From the NCBI GenBank assembly GCA_013180625.2, contig SNVD02001232.1:62001-126000 (forward strand): a stretch of DNA of 64,000 nt. Reading direction: 5' to 3'. Shown here piece after piece: positions 1 to 10,640 of this stretch; within the stretch, counting starts at the first letter, position 1, and every line of letters starts with the position of its first letter. This DNA is from Boswellia sacra (lineage: Eukaryota; Streptophyta; Magnoliopsida; Sapindales; Burseraceae). Below the pieces are notes generated by a model, which saw nothing but the letters and a program-made list of their open reading frames with translations, was not told where the DNA came from and made no database searches. Both the position numbers and the translations under genes were made by a program.

Positions 1-48
1 AACAATAAGCAAAAAGAATGGCACTTGTTATGAATATAAGCAATCCAA

Positions 49-108
49 CTATTTCTCCCCCTTTTGTTATCATCAAAAAGATGTAATCAAATTAACTACT
101 CCCCCTAA
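49..108 (-). other. Two polypurine tracts of the SIRE-like element
   Basis: The minus strand reads TTTAGGGGGAG (about 98-108) and CAAAAGGGGGAGAAA (about 50-64), the latter preceded by TTTGATGATAA. Polypurine tracts prime plus-strand synthesis next to the 3' LTR. Several tracts in series are usual for SIRE-type elements. Confidence 0.6.
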
Positions 109-165
109 ATATATTCTCCTCCTTAACATATGCTACCATTCAAAGATTATCATATTAAAACGAAA

Positions 166-1984
166 TTAAGACATATCCAACGTGCCTAATTCTCTTCTAA
201 TTATGCAAAATCTATCTTGACTAAGGGGTTTAGTAAATATATCGGCTAATTGTTTATCGATGGGAATAAATTCTAACGAAATATTACCTTTTTGCACATG
301 ATCTCTAATAAAATGATGTCTAATCTCTATATGCTTAGTCCTACAGTGTTGTATGGGATTTTTTGAAATGTTGATGGCACTTTTATTGTCACATTTGATG
401 GGAATATGATCAAATACCACACCATAATCTTTTAAAATTTGTTTCATCCAAAGAGATTGTGCACAACAACTTCCTACTGCAATATACTCGGCTTTCGCGG
501 TTGATAAGGCAACAGAATTTTGTTTTCTACTAAACCATGAGACTAATGCATGTCCTAGAAAATGGCAAGAGCCACTAGTGCTCTTTCTATCAAGAAGACT
601 TCCAGCAAAGTCCGCATCGGAATAACTAATTAGATCAAAATTATCACACTTAGGATACCAAAGACCTAGATTTATGGTTCCAAGAAGATATCTAAATATC
701 CTTTTGACAGCTTTAAGGTGAGATTCCTTTGGACAAGATTGAAATCTAGCACACATACACACACTAAACATAATATCAGGTCTACTAGCAGTTAAATACA
801 AAAGAGAGCCAATCATACCTCGATATTTTGTTACCTCAACATCTTTTCCTTTCTCATCTTTGTCAAGCTTGGTTAATGTACCCATAGGTGTGTTATATGT
901 CCTTGAATTATCCATGCCAAACTTCTTGAGAAGATCTCTTGTGTATTTAGCTTGATTAATGAAGATCCCATCTATTGATTGCTTGATTTGAAGTCCAAGG
1001 AAGAAATTTAATTCTCCCATTAAGCTCATTTCAAATTCTTGTTGCATGCACTTGGAAAATTCCTCACACATAGAGACATTAGTAGCACCAAATATAATAT
1101 CATCAACATAGATTTGAACAATTAATAAATCATCATTTTTTGTTTTAACAAAAAGAGTAGTATCAACTTTTTTCATTTCGAAACCATTATCAATGAGAAA
1201 TTTGCTCAATCTATCATACCATGCTCTTGGTGCTTGTTTCAAGCCATAAAGTGCCTTTTTGAGTTTGAAAACATGGTTTGGAAAATCATGATTTTGAAAA
1301 CCAAGAGGTTGCTCTACATATACTTCCTCCATAATGTAACCATTTAAAAATGCACTTTTGACATCCATTTGATATAATATAAAATTTTTATAACATGCAA
1401 ATGCACACAACATTCTAATTGATTCTAATCTAGCAACCATGCAAAGGTTTCCTCATAATCAATACATTCTTCTTGATTGTATCCTTGAGCAACAAGTCTA
1501 GCTTTGTTTCTAATAATAGTGCCATTTTCATCTACTTTATTTCTAAAAATCCATTTAGTGCCTATAATAGAATGATTTTTAGGTCTAGGGACTAATTCCC
1601 AAACTTGATTTCTCTCAAATTGATTCAATTCTTCTTGCATAGCCAACATCCAACTTTCGTCATTTTTGGCTTCTTTAAAAGATTTTGATTCAAATTGAGA
1701 GACAAAAGCAAAATCATTATAAAAGTTTTTAAAAGAAGATCTAGTTTTCATACCTTGTGATGGTTCATAATGAGATCTTTAGGGTAAGCTTTTGCATACC
1801 TCCATTCCTTTGGTAATTCTTGGGAAGAATCATTTACTTCCACAAGCTTTTCTTGTTGCAGTTGTAATTCATCTTGGCTCTTTTCATCAAGCCTTGATTC
1901 CTTGATTTGCCTTTCTACCTCAAAAATATCATCATCTAAATTCTTTGAAGAAATAACATTACTTTCATCAAATTCAACATGCAT
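166..1984 (-). pseudogene. pol: copia integrase tail, reverse transcriptase and RNase H
   Basis: From 1984 to 1748 lies the integrase tail and acidic linker. The RT fingers follow at 1751-1425 (EELNQFERNQVWELVPRP). A frame change around 1425-1440 separates them from the RT palm at 1440-166. The palm keeps QMDVKSAFLNG and the catalytic YVDDIIFG. RNase H follows with SYSDADFAG, STAKAEYIAVG and a downstream CDNKSA acid. The stop at 166 is the natural end of pol. The catalytic residues survive, so the damage here is to the reading frame rather than the active sites. Confidence 0.9.
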
Positions 1985-2166
1985 AGATTCTTCAATAGTA
2001 AGAGTCTTTTTGTTAAAAACTCTATATGCTTTACTATGGTTGGAGTAGCCAACAAAAATTCCAGCATCGGCTTTTGCATCAAATTTCCAAGGTTATCCTT
2101 GGTGTTTAAAATAAAACATTTACATCCAAAAACTTTAAAAAATCCAATGTTGGGTTTTCTTACTTT

Positions 2167-3235
2167 TCAAAGTTCATAAGGAGTTTTCTTTATTAAAGCT
2201 CTAATATGGACTCTATTGATTATAAAGCATGCCGTATTAATGGCTTCGGCCCAAAAATATTTTGGCAAATTATTTTCAAGTAACATGGTCCTAGCCATTT
2301 CTTGGAAAGTCCTATTTTTTCTCTCAACAACACCATTTTGTTGTGGAGTTCTAGGTGAGGAAAAATTATGCTCAAAGCCATTTTCATCACAAAGATTTTC
2401 AAATGCAACATTGTCTACTTCACCACCATGATCACTCCTAATGGACACAATAGAATACCTTTTTTGATTTTGGACTCTTTTTGCAAATTTTAAAAAAACT
2501 TGTATGGCCTCAGTTTTAGTTTTCAAGAATAATACCCAAGTGAATCTTGAATAATCATCCACAATAACAAAAACATAATACTTTCCACCAAAGCTTTGAG
2601 TTCTTGATGGTCCAAATAAATCCAAATGAAGTAATTGTAGAGGTTTATTTGTTGAAATAAATTTCTTTTGTTTAAAAGAAGTTCTCACTTGTTTTCCAAA
2701 TTGACAAGAATCACAAATCTTATCCTTTTCAAATTTTATTTTTGGAAGACCATCAACTAAATCATTTTTAGAAATTTTTGAAATTGTGTCCATGCTAGCA
2801 TGACTTAGCCTTCTATGCCATAACCAAGCATCATGATTAACAATGAAACAATTTTCTACAAGATCATTAACATCCATATCAATTGTATAAATATTACCAC
2901 ATCTATTACCAACAAATAATGTCTTATTGTTACTAACATCCGTAATCACACATCTATTAGGCTCAAAAGCAACAAAATACCCTTTATCACACAATTGACT
3001 AATGCTAATCAAATCATGTTTCAAACCATGAACAAGCAAAAAATCTTTAATAATAGGTGAAGAAGGGTTACCAATATCACCATGTCCGTTTATCCTTCCT
3101 TTGGCATTATTACCGAAGGTCACATATCCTCCTTTCTTCATGATTAATCTTGAGAACTTGGAGGCATCTCCGGTCATATGCCTTGAGCATCCACTATCTA
3201 AGTACCACTTGTGTTTGCCACTCCTTTGTCTTTAC
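2167..3235 (-). pseudogene. pol: copia protease end and integrase
   Basis: Just upstream of the open stretch the frame reads LDSGCSRHMTG (about 3170-3210), the aspartic-protease active-site loop. A GAG-pre-integrase zinc region follows: WHRRLSHASMD and ICDSCQFGKQ, the HHCC finger. The integrase core keeps its catalytic triad: D in HLDLFGPSR, D in RSDHGGE and E in GVVERKNR. The frame ends at TPYEL with TGA where the family has Trp, a point nonsense mutation. The rest of integrase (about 1985-2166) is present but out of frame. Its end is the small frame at 1748-1984. Confidence 0.88.
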
Positions 3236-3299
3236 AATCAACATTCAAGGAGTAACTTTTTGGTACCCAAAAGTTCTTGGGTCCTTGGGGGTTAGTTAT

Positions 3300-3840
3300 G
3301 GTACTTTTTAGAACTCATATTTGTTTCAAATTAGGATTTCTCTTAATATAGCAAGAATGCACTTTATGTCCTTTTCTTCCATAATAAGTACATGAATGAT
3401 TAGGATTATTCCTAGAAGATGCATGAGCAAAATAATTTTTAAAATACTTTTGATTTTTATGAGTTTTATATCCTAAACCTCTTTTATTAAAAACACACCT
3501 TTGGTTTTGTAACATAGAATTCAAATTTATTGTGCTTTTTGTAAAACTATCAACAATATTTCTTAAGTCATTATTTTCCTTTTTCAAAATAGCATTTTGT
3601 TTCTCCAATTTATCAAAATCCTTTTGTTTTAAAATGTCATTTTCAGTTTTTAATAAATGTATTTGACTTCCAAACTTTCAAAATCTTTTTGCTTTAAAAT
3701 TTCATTTTCATTTTCTAAAGCTTCATTTATTTCTACCAACTCTTATAATTGAGATAACATGATTTTTGACTTCTTTTTGAAAGCATTGATTTTTGAGTTT
3801 TTCTTATCAATTTGCACATGTAAATTTTGGAATGCTTAAA
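3300..3840 (-). pseudogene. Gag-protease linker remnant with a coiled coil and second knuckle
   Basis: The readable piece at 3315-3608 begins with a Leu/Asn-rich heptad stretch (KENNDLRNIVDSF), probably a coiled coil. It ends in CTYYGRKGHKVHSC, a CCHC knuckle whose second Cys has become Tyr. The sequence from 3610 to 3840 keeps similar Lys/Asn/Leu-rich coding character but is broken by frame changes. In SIRE-type elements a long coiled-coil gag tail with a second knuckle is usual at this place. Confidence 0.6.
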
Positions 3841-4937
3841 GTAATTCATCATATGAAAGTTTAGGATCATAGTTTAGAATACTTACCTCATCTTCACTTA
3901 AAGCCATGAAGCACATGTTTGCTACTTCGCAATCTTCTTCTTCGGTGGAGCTAGCTTCACTATCATCCCAATTTGTGGCTTTCATTGCTTTGGATTTCTT
4001 GTTTGGACTCTTGAAGTAAGGACAATCCATCTTTACATGTCCCGGTTTCTTGCACTCATAGCAAATGACTTGATCATTTTTCTTATCTTGCTTTGAGCTT
4101 TGCCCTTTGTACTCCCTTCTAGAATTCTTTTTGAATCCTTGGTTTCTTCTAATCATCCTTTTTAGCTTTCTTGTGATGAATGCAAGATCTTCATCATCTC
4201 CTTCCTCATCGGACTCATCATCTTCTTTTGTTGAAGATTTGAAAGCGATATTTTTCTTTTTCTTGAAATCTTCTTCATTCTCCTTCAAGGTGATTTCATA
4301 AGTCATGAGAGAACCCATAAGTTCTTCTAATGGTAGTTTGGTGAGGTCCTTTGCTTCTTGAATTGCCGTCACCTTTGGCTCCCAAGATTTTGGTAGACAT
4401 CTAAGAATCTTTCTCACCATTTCAACATTAGAATAAGATTTACCAAGAGATTTCAAAATATTAATAATATCCGTAAATATAGTAAACATTTCAGAAATTG
4501 ATTCATCCGATTTCATCTTAAAAAGCTCATAACTATGAACTAGCATACTAATCTTGGATTCTTTAACTTGACTAGTTCCTTCATGAGTTACTTCAAGTGT
4601 GTGCCATATTTCTTGTGCCGTAGAACAAGTAGATATTCTATTAAACTCATTTCTATCTAGAGCACAATACAAACACATTCATAGCTTTAGCATTCAAACT
4701 CAATTTCTTTTTATCATCTTCACTAAACTCTTTAGGTTCTTTAAGCATGCATTCCCCATTTTCAATTTTGGTAGGAAAAAAAAGTCCTTCCAAAATAATA
4801 GACCACAAATCATAATCAAAAGATTTCAAGAAAATACTCATTCTAGTTTTCCAATAAGAGTAATCACTTCCATTAAAAAATGGAGGTCTAGAGATAGAAA
4901 GTCCCTCAACATATGAAGTTGAATTAAAAGTTGCCAT
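3836..4937 (-). pseudogene. gag: copia gag (UBN2-type capsid plus CCHC knuckle)
   Basis: Gag forms the capsid particle and binds RNA. The frame opens at 4937 with the copia-gag start MATFNSTSYVEG and a SYWKTRM motif in the first 35 residues. A frame change near 4655-4678 moves the rest into another frame. That second part holds the gag helices (SKISMLVHSYELFKMK), an acidic linker and a zinc knuckle CYECKKPGHVKMDC (about 4030-4075). The stop at 3836 ends the gag-like part. Gag is normally fused in frame to protease, and here it is disconnected. Confidence 0.85.
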
Positions 4938-4978
4938 AGCTCAAAAATCGATTAAGATTTAAAAAATTGAGCAACCTT

Positions 4979-4990
4979 GCTCTGATACCA
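4979..4990 (-). other. Primer-binding site, initiator tRNA-Met type
   Basis: The minus strand reads TGGTATCAGAGC two bases inside the LTR. This is the usual plant copia match to the 3' end of initiator tRNA-Met, used to prime minus-strand DNA synthesis. Confidence 0.9.
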
Positions 4991-5309
4991 CTTGTTGACC
5001 CAGGTATGGCAACCCAAGAGGGGGGGTGAATTGGGTTTTTATTTATAAAAACGGATTTAGAAAACTTTTCTTGAAATATCAAAATTATTTAAATCTTTCT
5101 TTAAGAACAAAGGTGAAGAAGATGAAAATAGAATGCAATCAAGAGAATGGCAATAAAGAACAATCACAAGTGCAAGTAAATGTAAAGAGGATAGGGATAG
5201 AGAGAGTGCAAACTCGATGTACGTGGTTCGGCAAACCTTGCCTACGTCCACGGGCTCCTAGCTCCACGAGCTCAGCTTTCCACTAAGTTGTAGAAATCTT
5301 TACAACTTG

Positions 5310-5530
5310 CTTGATGAACAACCTCACCAAGACTTTTTCTTCCAACCCTTGATAACACCACACCAAGAGTTTCTTCTTGATGAACAACCTCACCAAGGCA
5401 ACTTCCTTCAACTCTTGATAACACCACACCAAGAGTTCTTCTTGATGAACAACCTCACCAAGGCAACTTCCTTCAGCTCTTGATAACACCACACCAAGAG
5501 TTCTTCTTGATGAACAAACTCACCAAGGAA
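5310..5530. repeat. 65-bp tandem repeat inside the LTR, about 3.3 units
   Basis: Units begin with CTTGATGAACAAC at about 5310, 5376, 5441 and 5506, a period of 65-66 bp. They are nearly identical and carry the phrases CTCACCAAGGCAACTTCC and GATAACACCACACCAAGAG. There are no spacers between units. Confidence 0.9.
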
Positions 5531-5868
5531 AGAGTTCTCTCAAGGATAACTTTTATCCTTTACAAGAATATCTCACTCTCACCACAATACAAGAACAAAG
5601 ATAATTTTTACAACAAAAGTATAACTCTCTTCAAAGAGTAGATAAATAATATAAAAGCTCTCTAGACTTGATATTTCTCTTGCTTTTTGCTTGATAAAAT
5701 GCTTCTCTTGCACTTGTTGAATGCATGGGAGAATGGCTCCTTTTATAGGCAAATGAGATGAACTTAATCAAGTGAAGACACCAACTCCAAATTTTCTGCC
5801 CACCATAAAAATTGTAATTTTGTCTACCATTTTTGTTAATGTTCTGTTTGAAATTTGAAAATCTGCAA

Positions 5869-6550
5869 AACATAAAAGATTTGCACATTTGAATAATCTT
5901 TCCAAAACATCAAGAATCAAATCATTTGGATGTCTTTAGCTCAAGATATGGCTAAAACACCATTCGATGCTCATGTGACTTGATTTTTCTTTCTTGTGTC
6001 ATTCCACCAAATTGAATGATAATTCTGTCAGCCTTTCGCTTCAAATTTGAATTTCTTCAAAACATAAAAGATCTGAATATTTGAATAAGATTTCCAAAAC
6101 ATTAAGAATCAAAGCATTTGGATATCTCTATCTTAATATATGGCCAAAAAACCATTCGGTGCTCATGTGAGTTGATTTTTCTTCTCTGTGTCAGTCCACC
6201 GAATTGCATGTCAATTATGTCGCCTTCCATTTGAAATTTGAATTTCTTCAAAACATATGAAATGTTCTTCATTAAGTCATCTTTCCAATGCCGCAAGAAT
6301 CAAGTCATTTTAATTTTTCTAGCTCAAGATATGTCCAAAGGAGTATTCAATGCTCATGTCAGCTGCTTCCATTTGTCTTTCAATTTGCATGATGATTTGG
6401 ACAACCTTGCACTTGAAATTTGAATTTCATTAAAACATATGAAATGTTATAAATTGAGTAAGCTTTCCAAAGGCTTAAGAATCACGTCATTTGGATATTT
6501 GTAGAGATATATATGACCAATTGATTGAATATTACTCATGTGTCACATTC
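5869..6550. repeat. About 185-bp degenerate tandem repeat inside the LTR, 4 units
   Basis: Four diverged units can be aligned, starting at about 5869, 6059, 6250 and 6433. Each runs AAAACATA(A/T)(A/G)A, then CTTTCCAAA..AAGAATCA, then TCATTTGGAT, then GCTCATGTGA. Spacing is about 190, 190 and 183 bp. The units are much more diverged than the 65-bp repeats, so the array is older. Confidence 0.8.
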
Positions 6551-6849
6551 CTTGAGTCAATCCTTGTTCTTAAACTTTAGTGCCTTTAACATGTAGTCTT
6601 CTCCTTAGCTTCAACACTTCATTTTAATAAGCCTCTTCTTGATTTTAAAATTATTTCAATGATCTTACTCTTGTGCATAAATAAACATGTTAGTAAATCT
6701 CAATTAATCAATGTGTATTGTTATCATCAAAATTATCATGTAGCCTTAGAGCTAACAATAAGTTGGTTGACTGTGTTAGTACAGAAATGGGTTGGGATCT
6801 TCGTAAGCATAACATTAGTTTAAAGGTTTAATTTGCTTTTAAGGTTGGT

Positions 6850-9435
6850 CCGCCAATGCCGACTCTTATTGAGACTGACAAAGATGTTTGTTTTTTTATA
6901 CAACATTGTTTGGAGGACCAACAATCATATATACCATTAATTATCAAAGTTGGAGATAGGGAGAAGCAAAGACAGAGGTCGGGATCTGGTGCAGTACGAA
7001 GGCGACAAAGATCTTCTCATCCATCTTTGTTTCACTCAACAAGTGGAAGCAACCAATTAAGTGAGTCCACTCCTGTTTGTGCACAACCACAATTGAATGA
7101 TGACGTTGGCATTGAGTTTGAGCAATATTCAGGGCATGAGTCAGTTAGGGTGTTAGTTGAAAATGAAGAAGGGGTGCCCCCGTCGATTCCATCAAGATTA
7201 GTACATCATCTTGATAGCATTAGAGAGTTTGAGAGTTTAGGTAATATTGATGTTAATAATGCTAGTGATCATGATAATGATGACGATGGTGGTGATGAAG
7301 ATTATGATGATGGTAGTGATGATGTTAGTGAGCATGGTAATGATGAGAATGATGATTGCACTATTCATATTGAGAATGATGTCAATGGCTTGGATGATTT
7401 TATTGTTCATGGGCAGGATGTAGATGGTTCATATTTGAATGATGATGAACAGATGGAGATCTTCAATGATGTGAACTAAGATGTGTCATTCACCATTCCT
7501 TCTCCAATTCACTTCGCACCTACTCTTCCACTATACGGACATCAACAAGATTCGGTGTTGAATAATGAGCCGACAATGGATGCAAATCCTATACATGAAG
7601 AAGCTAATTTGAGCTTTGAAAATGACAGTCGTCAAGCTAACACATTTGGGTGGATGCCGCCTATTGTGCATTCATTATCCATAGATGGCGATGATGCTTC
7701 ATGGTTTGTAGTTGACGGGATTGAAATTGCGGTTGGGCAGATGTTTAACAACAAAAAGGAGCTTCGTGAGAAGTTATCAAATTTGGCATTAAGACGCAAC
7801 TTTCAATTCAAGGTGAGGAACTCTAAAGCAGCAAGGTTTGAGGTTGTATGCCATGCTGAATCTTGTAAATGGCATTTACGTGCCACAAAGGTAGCCGATT
7901 CACATTTTTTCCAATTGAAAAAGTATAAGAACCATCACACATGCTTCGGAGCCGAACTTCACCCAAATCACAAACAGGCAATTGCACATGTCATAGGCAA
8001 ACATATTAAGAGCAAATTCATTGAGGCATCGAGAATTTATCGTCCGAAGGATATAATGTTTGATATTCAGTATCATTAGGTGTTAATATCACATACAACA
8101 TGGCATGGAGGGCAAAGGAGGTAGCTTTGCAAGAACTTCACGGATCTCATGAGGAATCATTCATACTACTCCCTCAGTATATATACCTGATTGAGAAAGC
8201 AAACCTGGGGACAAAAACGACTTTAGAAACTGATGAGAACAACCATTTTAGATACTTTGTCATGAGTATAGGGGCCTCTATTGCTGGATTTGCATCATCA
8301 ATTAGGCCAGTTATCGTAGTTGATGGATCTTTTTGAAAGGGAAATATAGAGGTATAATGTTTTTGACTTCTTATATGGATGGACATAAACAAATATACCC
8401 ATTGGCATTTGGAGTTAGGCATTCTGAAAATGATGACTCGTGAAACTGGTTCATGAGACAGTTGCGTGATCATGTTGAACAAAATGTTCGAGATCCTGTT
8501 TTCATTTCTGACCACCATCGTAGCATTGAAAGAGTTGTTACAGTAGTTTTTCCTCATGCACTGCACGGATTGTGCACTCATCATCTGAAGGGTAACTTGA
8601 ATGCAACGTTCAAGGATAAGACTTTGTTGGATATATAGTCTCGAGCTGCAAGGACATATCACTGTGCTAATTTCAACTATCATATGTGACAAATTGAATT
8701 GTATATGCTAGCAATAGCAACTTATCTTCGAGATATTGGAGTCGATAAATGGGCACGTTCACAGTTTTATGACCGACGGTATAACATCATGACAACAAAT
8801 ATTGCTGAGTCAATGACCATCTGCTTGCCACATGCGCGATTCCTCTCGGTTACGTTGTAGCATATTATTACCGAGCGAACTTGCAGCAATAGTTCTATGA
8901 GCGTCGACAGTTATTTGCTAACTCAGAATTGCATCTCTCGCCGTAGGCTAACAAGTTGATGGAGAAGCGTTTAAAGGAGGGAGAACGTATAAGGGTTAGT
9001 GGTATCTCTCTTACTATGTATGAGGTGAGAGGCAATGACCGTGTTAGCATCGTTGACATGCACGCTCGGACATGCACCTGCTGGGTTTTTGATCTTGACC
9101 AGCTTTTGTGTGCACATGTATTAGCTGTTTGTAAATGTATGAATCTACTGACGTGCCATGATTTTATGCCCATTGGTAAATGACTGAAACATTACTACAT
9201 GCATATGCTCTACCAATTGTTCCTATTGGAGTTAGTAAGGATTAGATGGTTCTTGAGGAGGTACGCAGCAGAGTGGCTCTACTGCCAGTCATGAGGAGAC
9301 CAGCTGGTCATCCTCGGAGGAATCGAATCGCTTCCATTGCTGAGTCTAGCTCGTCTTGAACTTGCGAGCGCTGTGGATGTTCTGGGCACAATCATCAAAC
9401 TTGCCAAAACCCAATTCCACTTCATGACAAGGGAT
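6850..9435 (+). pseudogene. Mutator-like transposase (mudrA/MURA type), inactivated
   Basis: The N-terminal part (6856-7479) ends in a very acidic Asp/Asn-rich linker. After one in-frame TAA at 7477 comes the MuDR domain (VGQMFNNKKELREKL and CHAESCKWHLRATK, about 7720-7900). A frame change near 8078 leads to the catalytic domain: GASIAGFASSIRPV, the first Asp in VVDGSF, a frame change at 8335, YPLAFGVRHSEND, then the second Asp in FISDHHRSIERVV. A TGA replaces Trp at about 8442. A SWIM finger follows (CTCWVFDLDQLLCAH, about 9070-9120). A CCHC knuckle CERCGCSGHNHQTC sits at 9363-9404. All domains are present in order but at least five lesions kill the gene. Confidence 0.9.
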
Positions 9436-9539
9436 GATGTCTACCAAATGTAGGCCAGGGATTTTTTTGTCTATGTAATATTATTTGTTTGTTGTAAGCG
9501 ACGTAGTCTATTTATTTTATTCCATTTGAGGCTGGTTTA

Positions 9540-10610
9540 AATGAATAACTTTCATTTATGTGATCTTGTCAATGTATACAAACATTTATGTATGAAACAT
9601 TCATTTATGTGCTTCGCTACTGTATGTAAACATTGATATATTTACAAGTTTTCATAACCCTATACATGGAAGACATGTCTACTATACAAAAAAATGTTTA
9701 AGACTGAAATGTGTAAATATCCACAAACTATATATCCACAAGAAAGTACCATTCTAAGTTGCTTTACAGCTAAGCAAACTCAAAAGGGAAACTAAACAGT
9801 CACCGTTCAAGAAAGAGTAATTATACTGTGCTTTACAAAAGGTACGCATAAAACATTGATGCAACAACTCTCATTTAATGTCGTAGCCTCAGAATGCTTA
9901 CATTTTTTGTATTTATCAATTGTTTAGGTGACTATAACTCCAAAAGTAACATAAAAGAAGATCAACAGAGATGTGATCAGGGAGCTCACTCTCCTTAACA
10001 AGGAGAAATACTTAAGTGAAAGAATTCTTGCATATTATGGGCATAAGACTCTCTTAACGACAAACATGGTTAGGCCAGCACATCTCATTCAAAGGAATTT
10101 ATTGTCGATGTATAAAACTTTCATGTATGAAACATTCATTTATATGCTTCGTCAATGTATGTAACATTCATTTATTTTTTCCGCTAAGAATTTATGTGCT
10201 TTGTTATTGAAATAAATATTCGTGTATGAGACACTCATTTATGTACTTCTTCAAGGTATAAAACATTCATGCATAAGTATAAAACCTTCATGTATGAGAC
10301 ACGAATTTATGTTCTTCGTCAATGTATAAAACATTCAGGCATAAGTATAAAACCTTCATGTATGAGACACGAATTTATGTGCTTCGTCAATGTATAAAAC
10401 ATTCATGTATTGTGCCTAAACCATTCATGTATGAGTGCAATGGGACGAATTCATATAGTACTAATACATTCATGTATTTACAAGTTTTCATACCCCTATA
10501 CATGGAAAACATGTGCTACTATACAAAATATGTCACTATACAAAAATGTGTAAATTATCCACAAACTATATATCCAAAAAAAAGTGTAACTATGCAAAAA
10601 AATGCATGAC
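9540..10610. repeat. Minisatellite-like repeats plus a 120-bp direct duplication
   Basis: Short units built from AAACATTCAT(G/T)TATG and GTGCTTCGTCAATGTATAA recur at 9545-9640 and more densely at 10090-10480. The segment ACAAGTTTTCATA..CCCTATACATGG..CCACAAACTATATATCC occurs twice in direct orientation (about 9640-9760 and 10480-10600). The region lies between the 3' ends of the transposase and the Ulp1-like gene. No coding pattern is seen, and short frames here simply run through the repeat. Confidence 0.8.
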
Positions 10611-10640
10611 ATGAAATCAAGAAGGAGTCATGTTGGGCTG

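Larger units (their letters stand above)
1..6757 (-). mobile_element. Ty1/copia retrotransposon (SIRE-like), cut by left window edge
   Basis: The element reads right to left: 5' LTR (6757-4993), primer-binding site, gag, protease, integrase, reverse transcriptase, RNase H, then two polypurine tracts near the left edge. The gene order protease-integrase-RT is the Ty1/copia order. The long LTR, iMet-type primer site and repeated AGGGGGAG tracts fit the SIRE (Sirevirus) group of copia. The 3' LTR lies outside the window. The right LTR abuts MULE transposase sequence, so the element inserted into that MULE. The pol frame is broken by several frameshifts and stops, so this copy cannot encode its own movement. 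Confidence 0.9.
4993..6757 (-). repeat. 5' LTR of the SIRE-like copia element
   Basis: On the minus strand the LTR opens TGTTAGCTC and closes GGGTCAACA, giving TG...CA ends. It stops two bases before the primer-binding site. Length is about 1765 bp, long for copia. The body contains two families of internal tandem repeats, annotated separately. The right boundary was set by the terminal inverted bases and by the switch to MULE sequence at 6758. No second copy is available in the window to confirm the ends. Confidence 0.75.

Noticed and set aside
1..9. AACA at position 1 as the last bases of the 3' LTR of the SIRE-like element
   Set aside because: The first bases AACAATAAG resemble the right LTR end and flank (GCTAACAATAAG). 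The polypurine tract, however, lies about 45 bp away instead of adjoining, so the border cannot be placed from four bases.
5310..5530. CRISPR-like array
   Set aside because: The repeat is a 65-bp head-to-tail tandem without spacers, inside an LTR of a plant retrotransposon.
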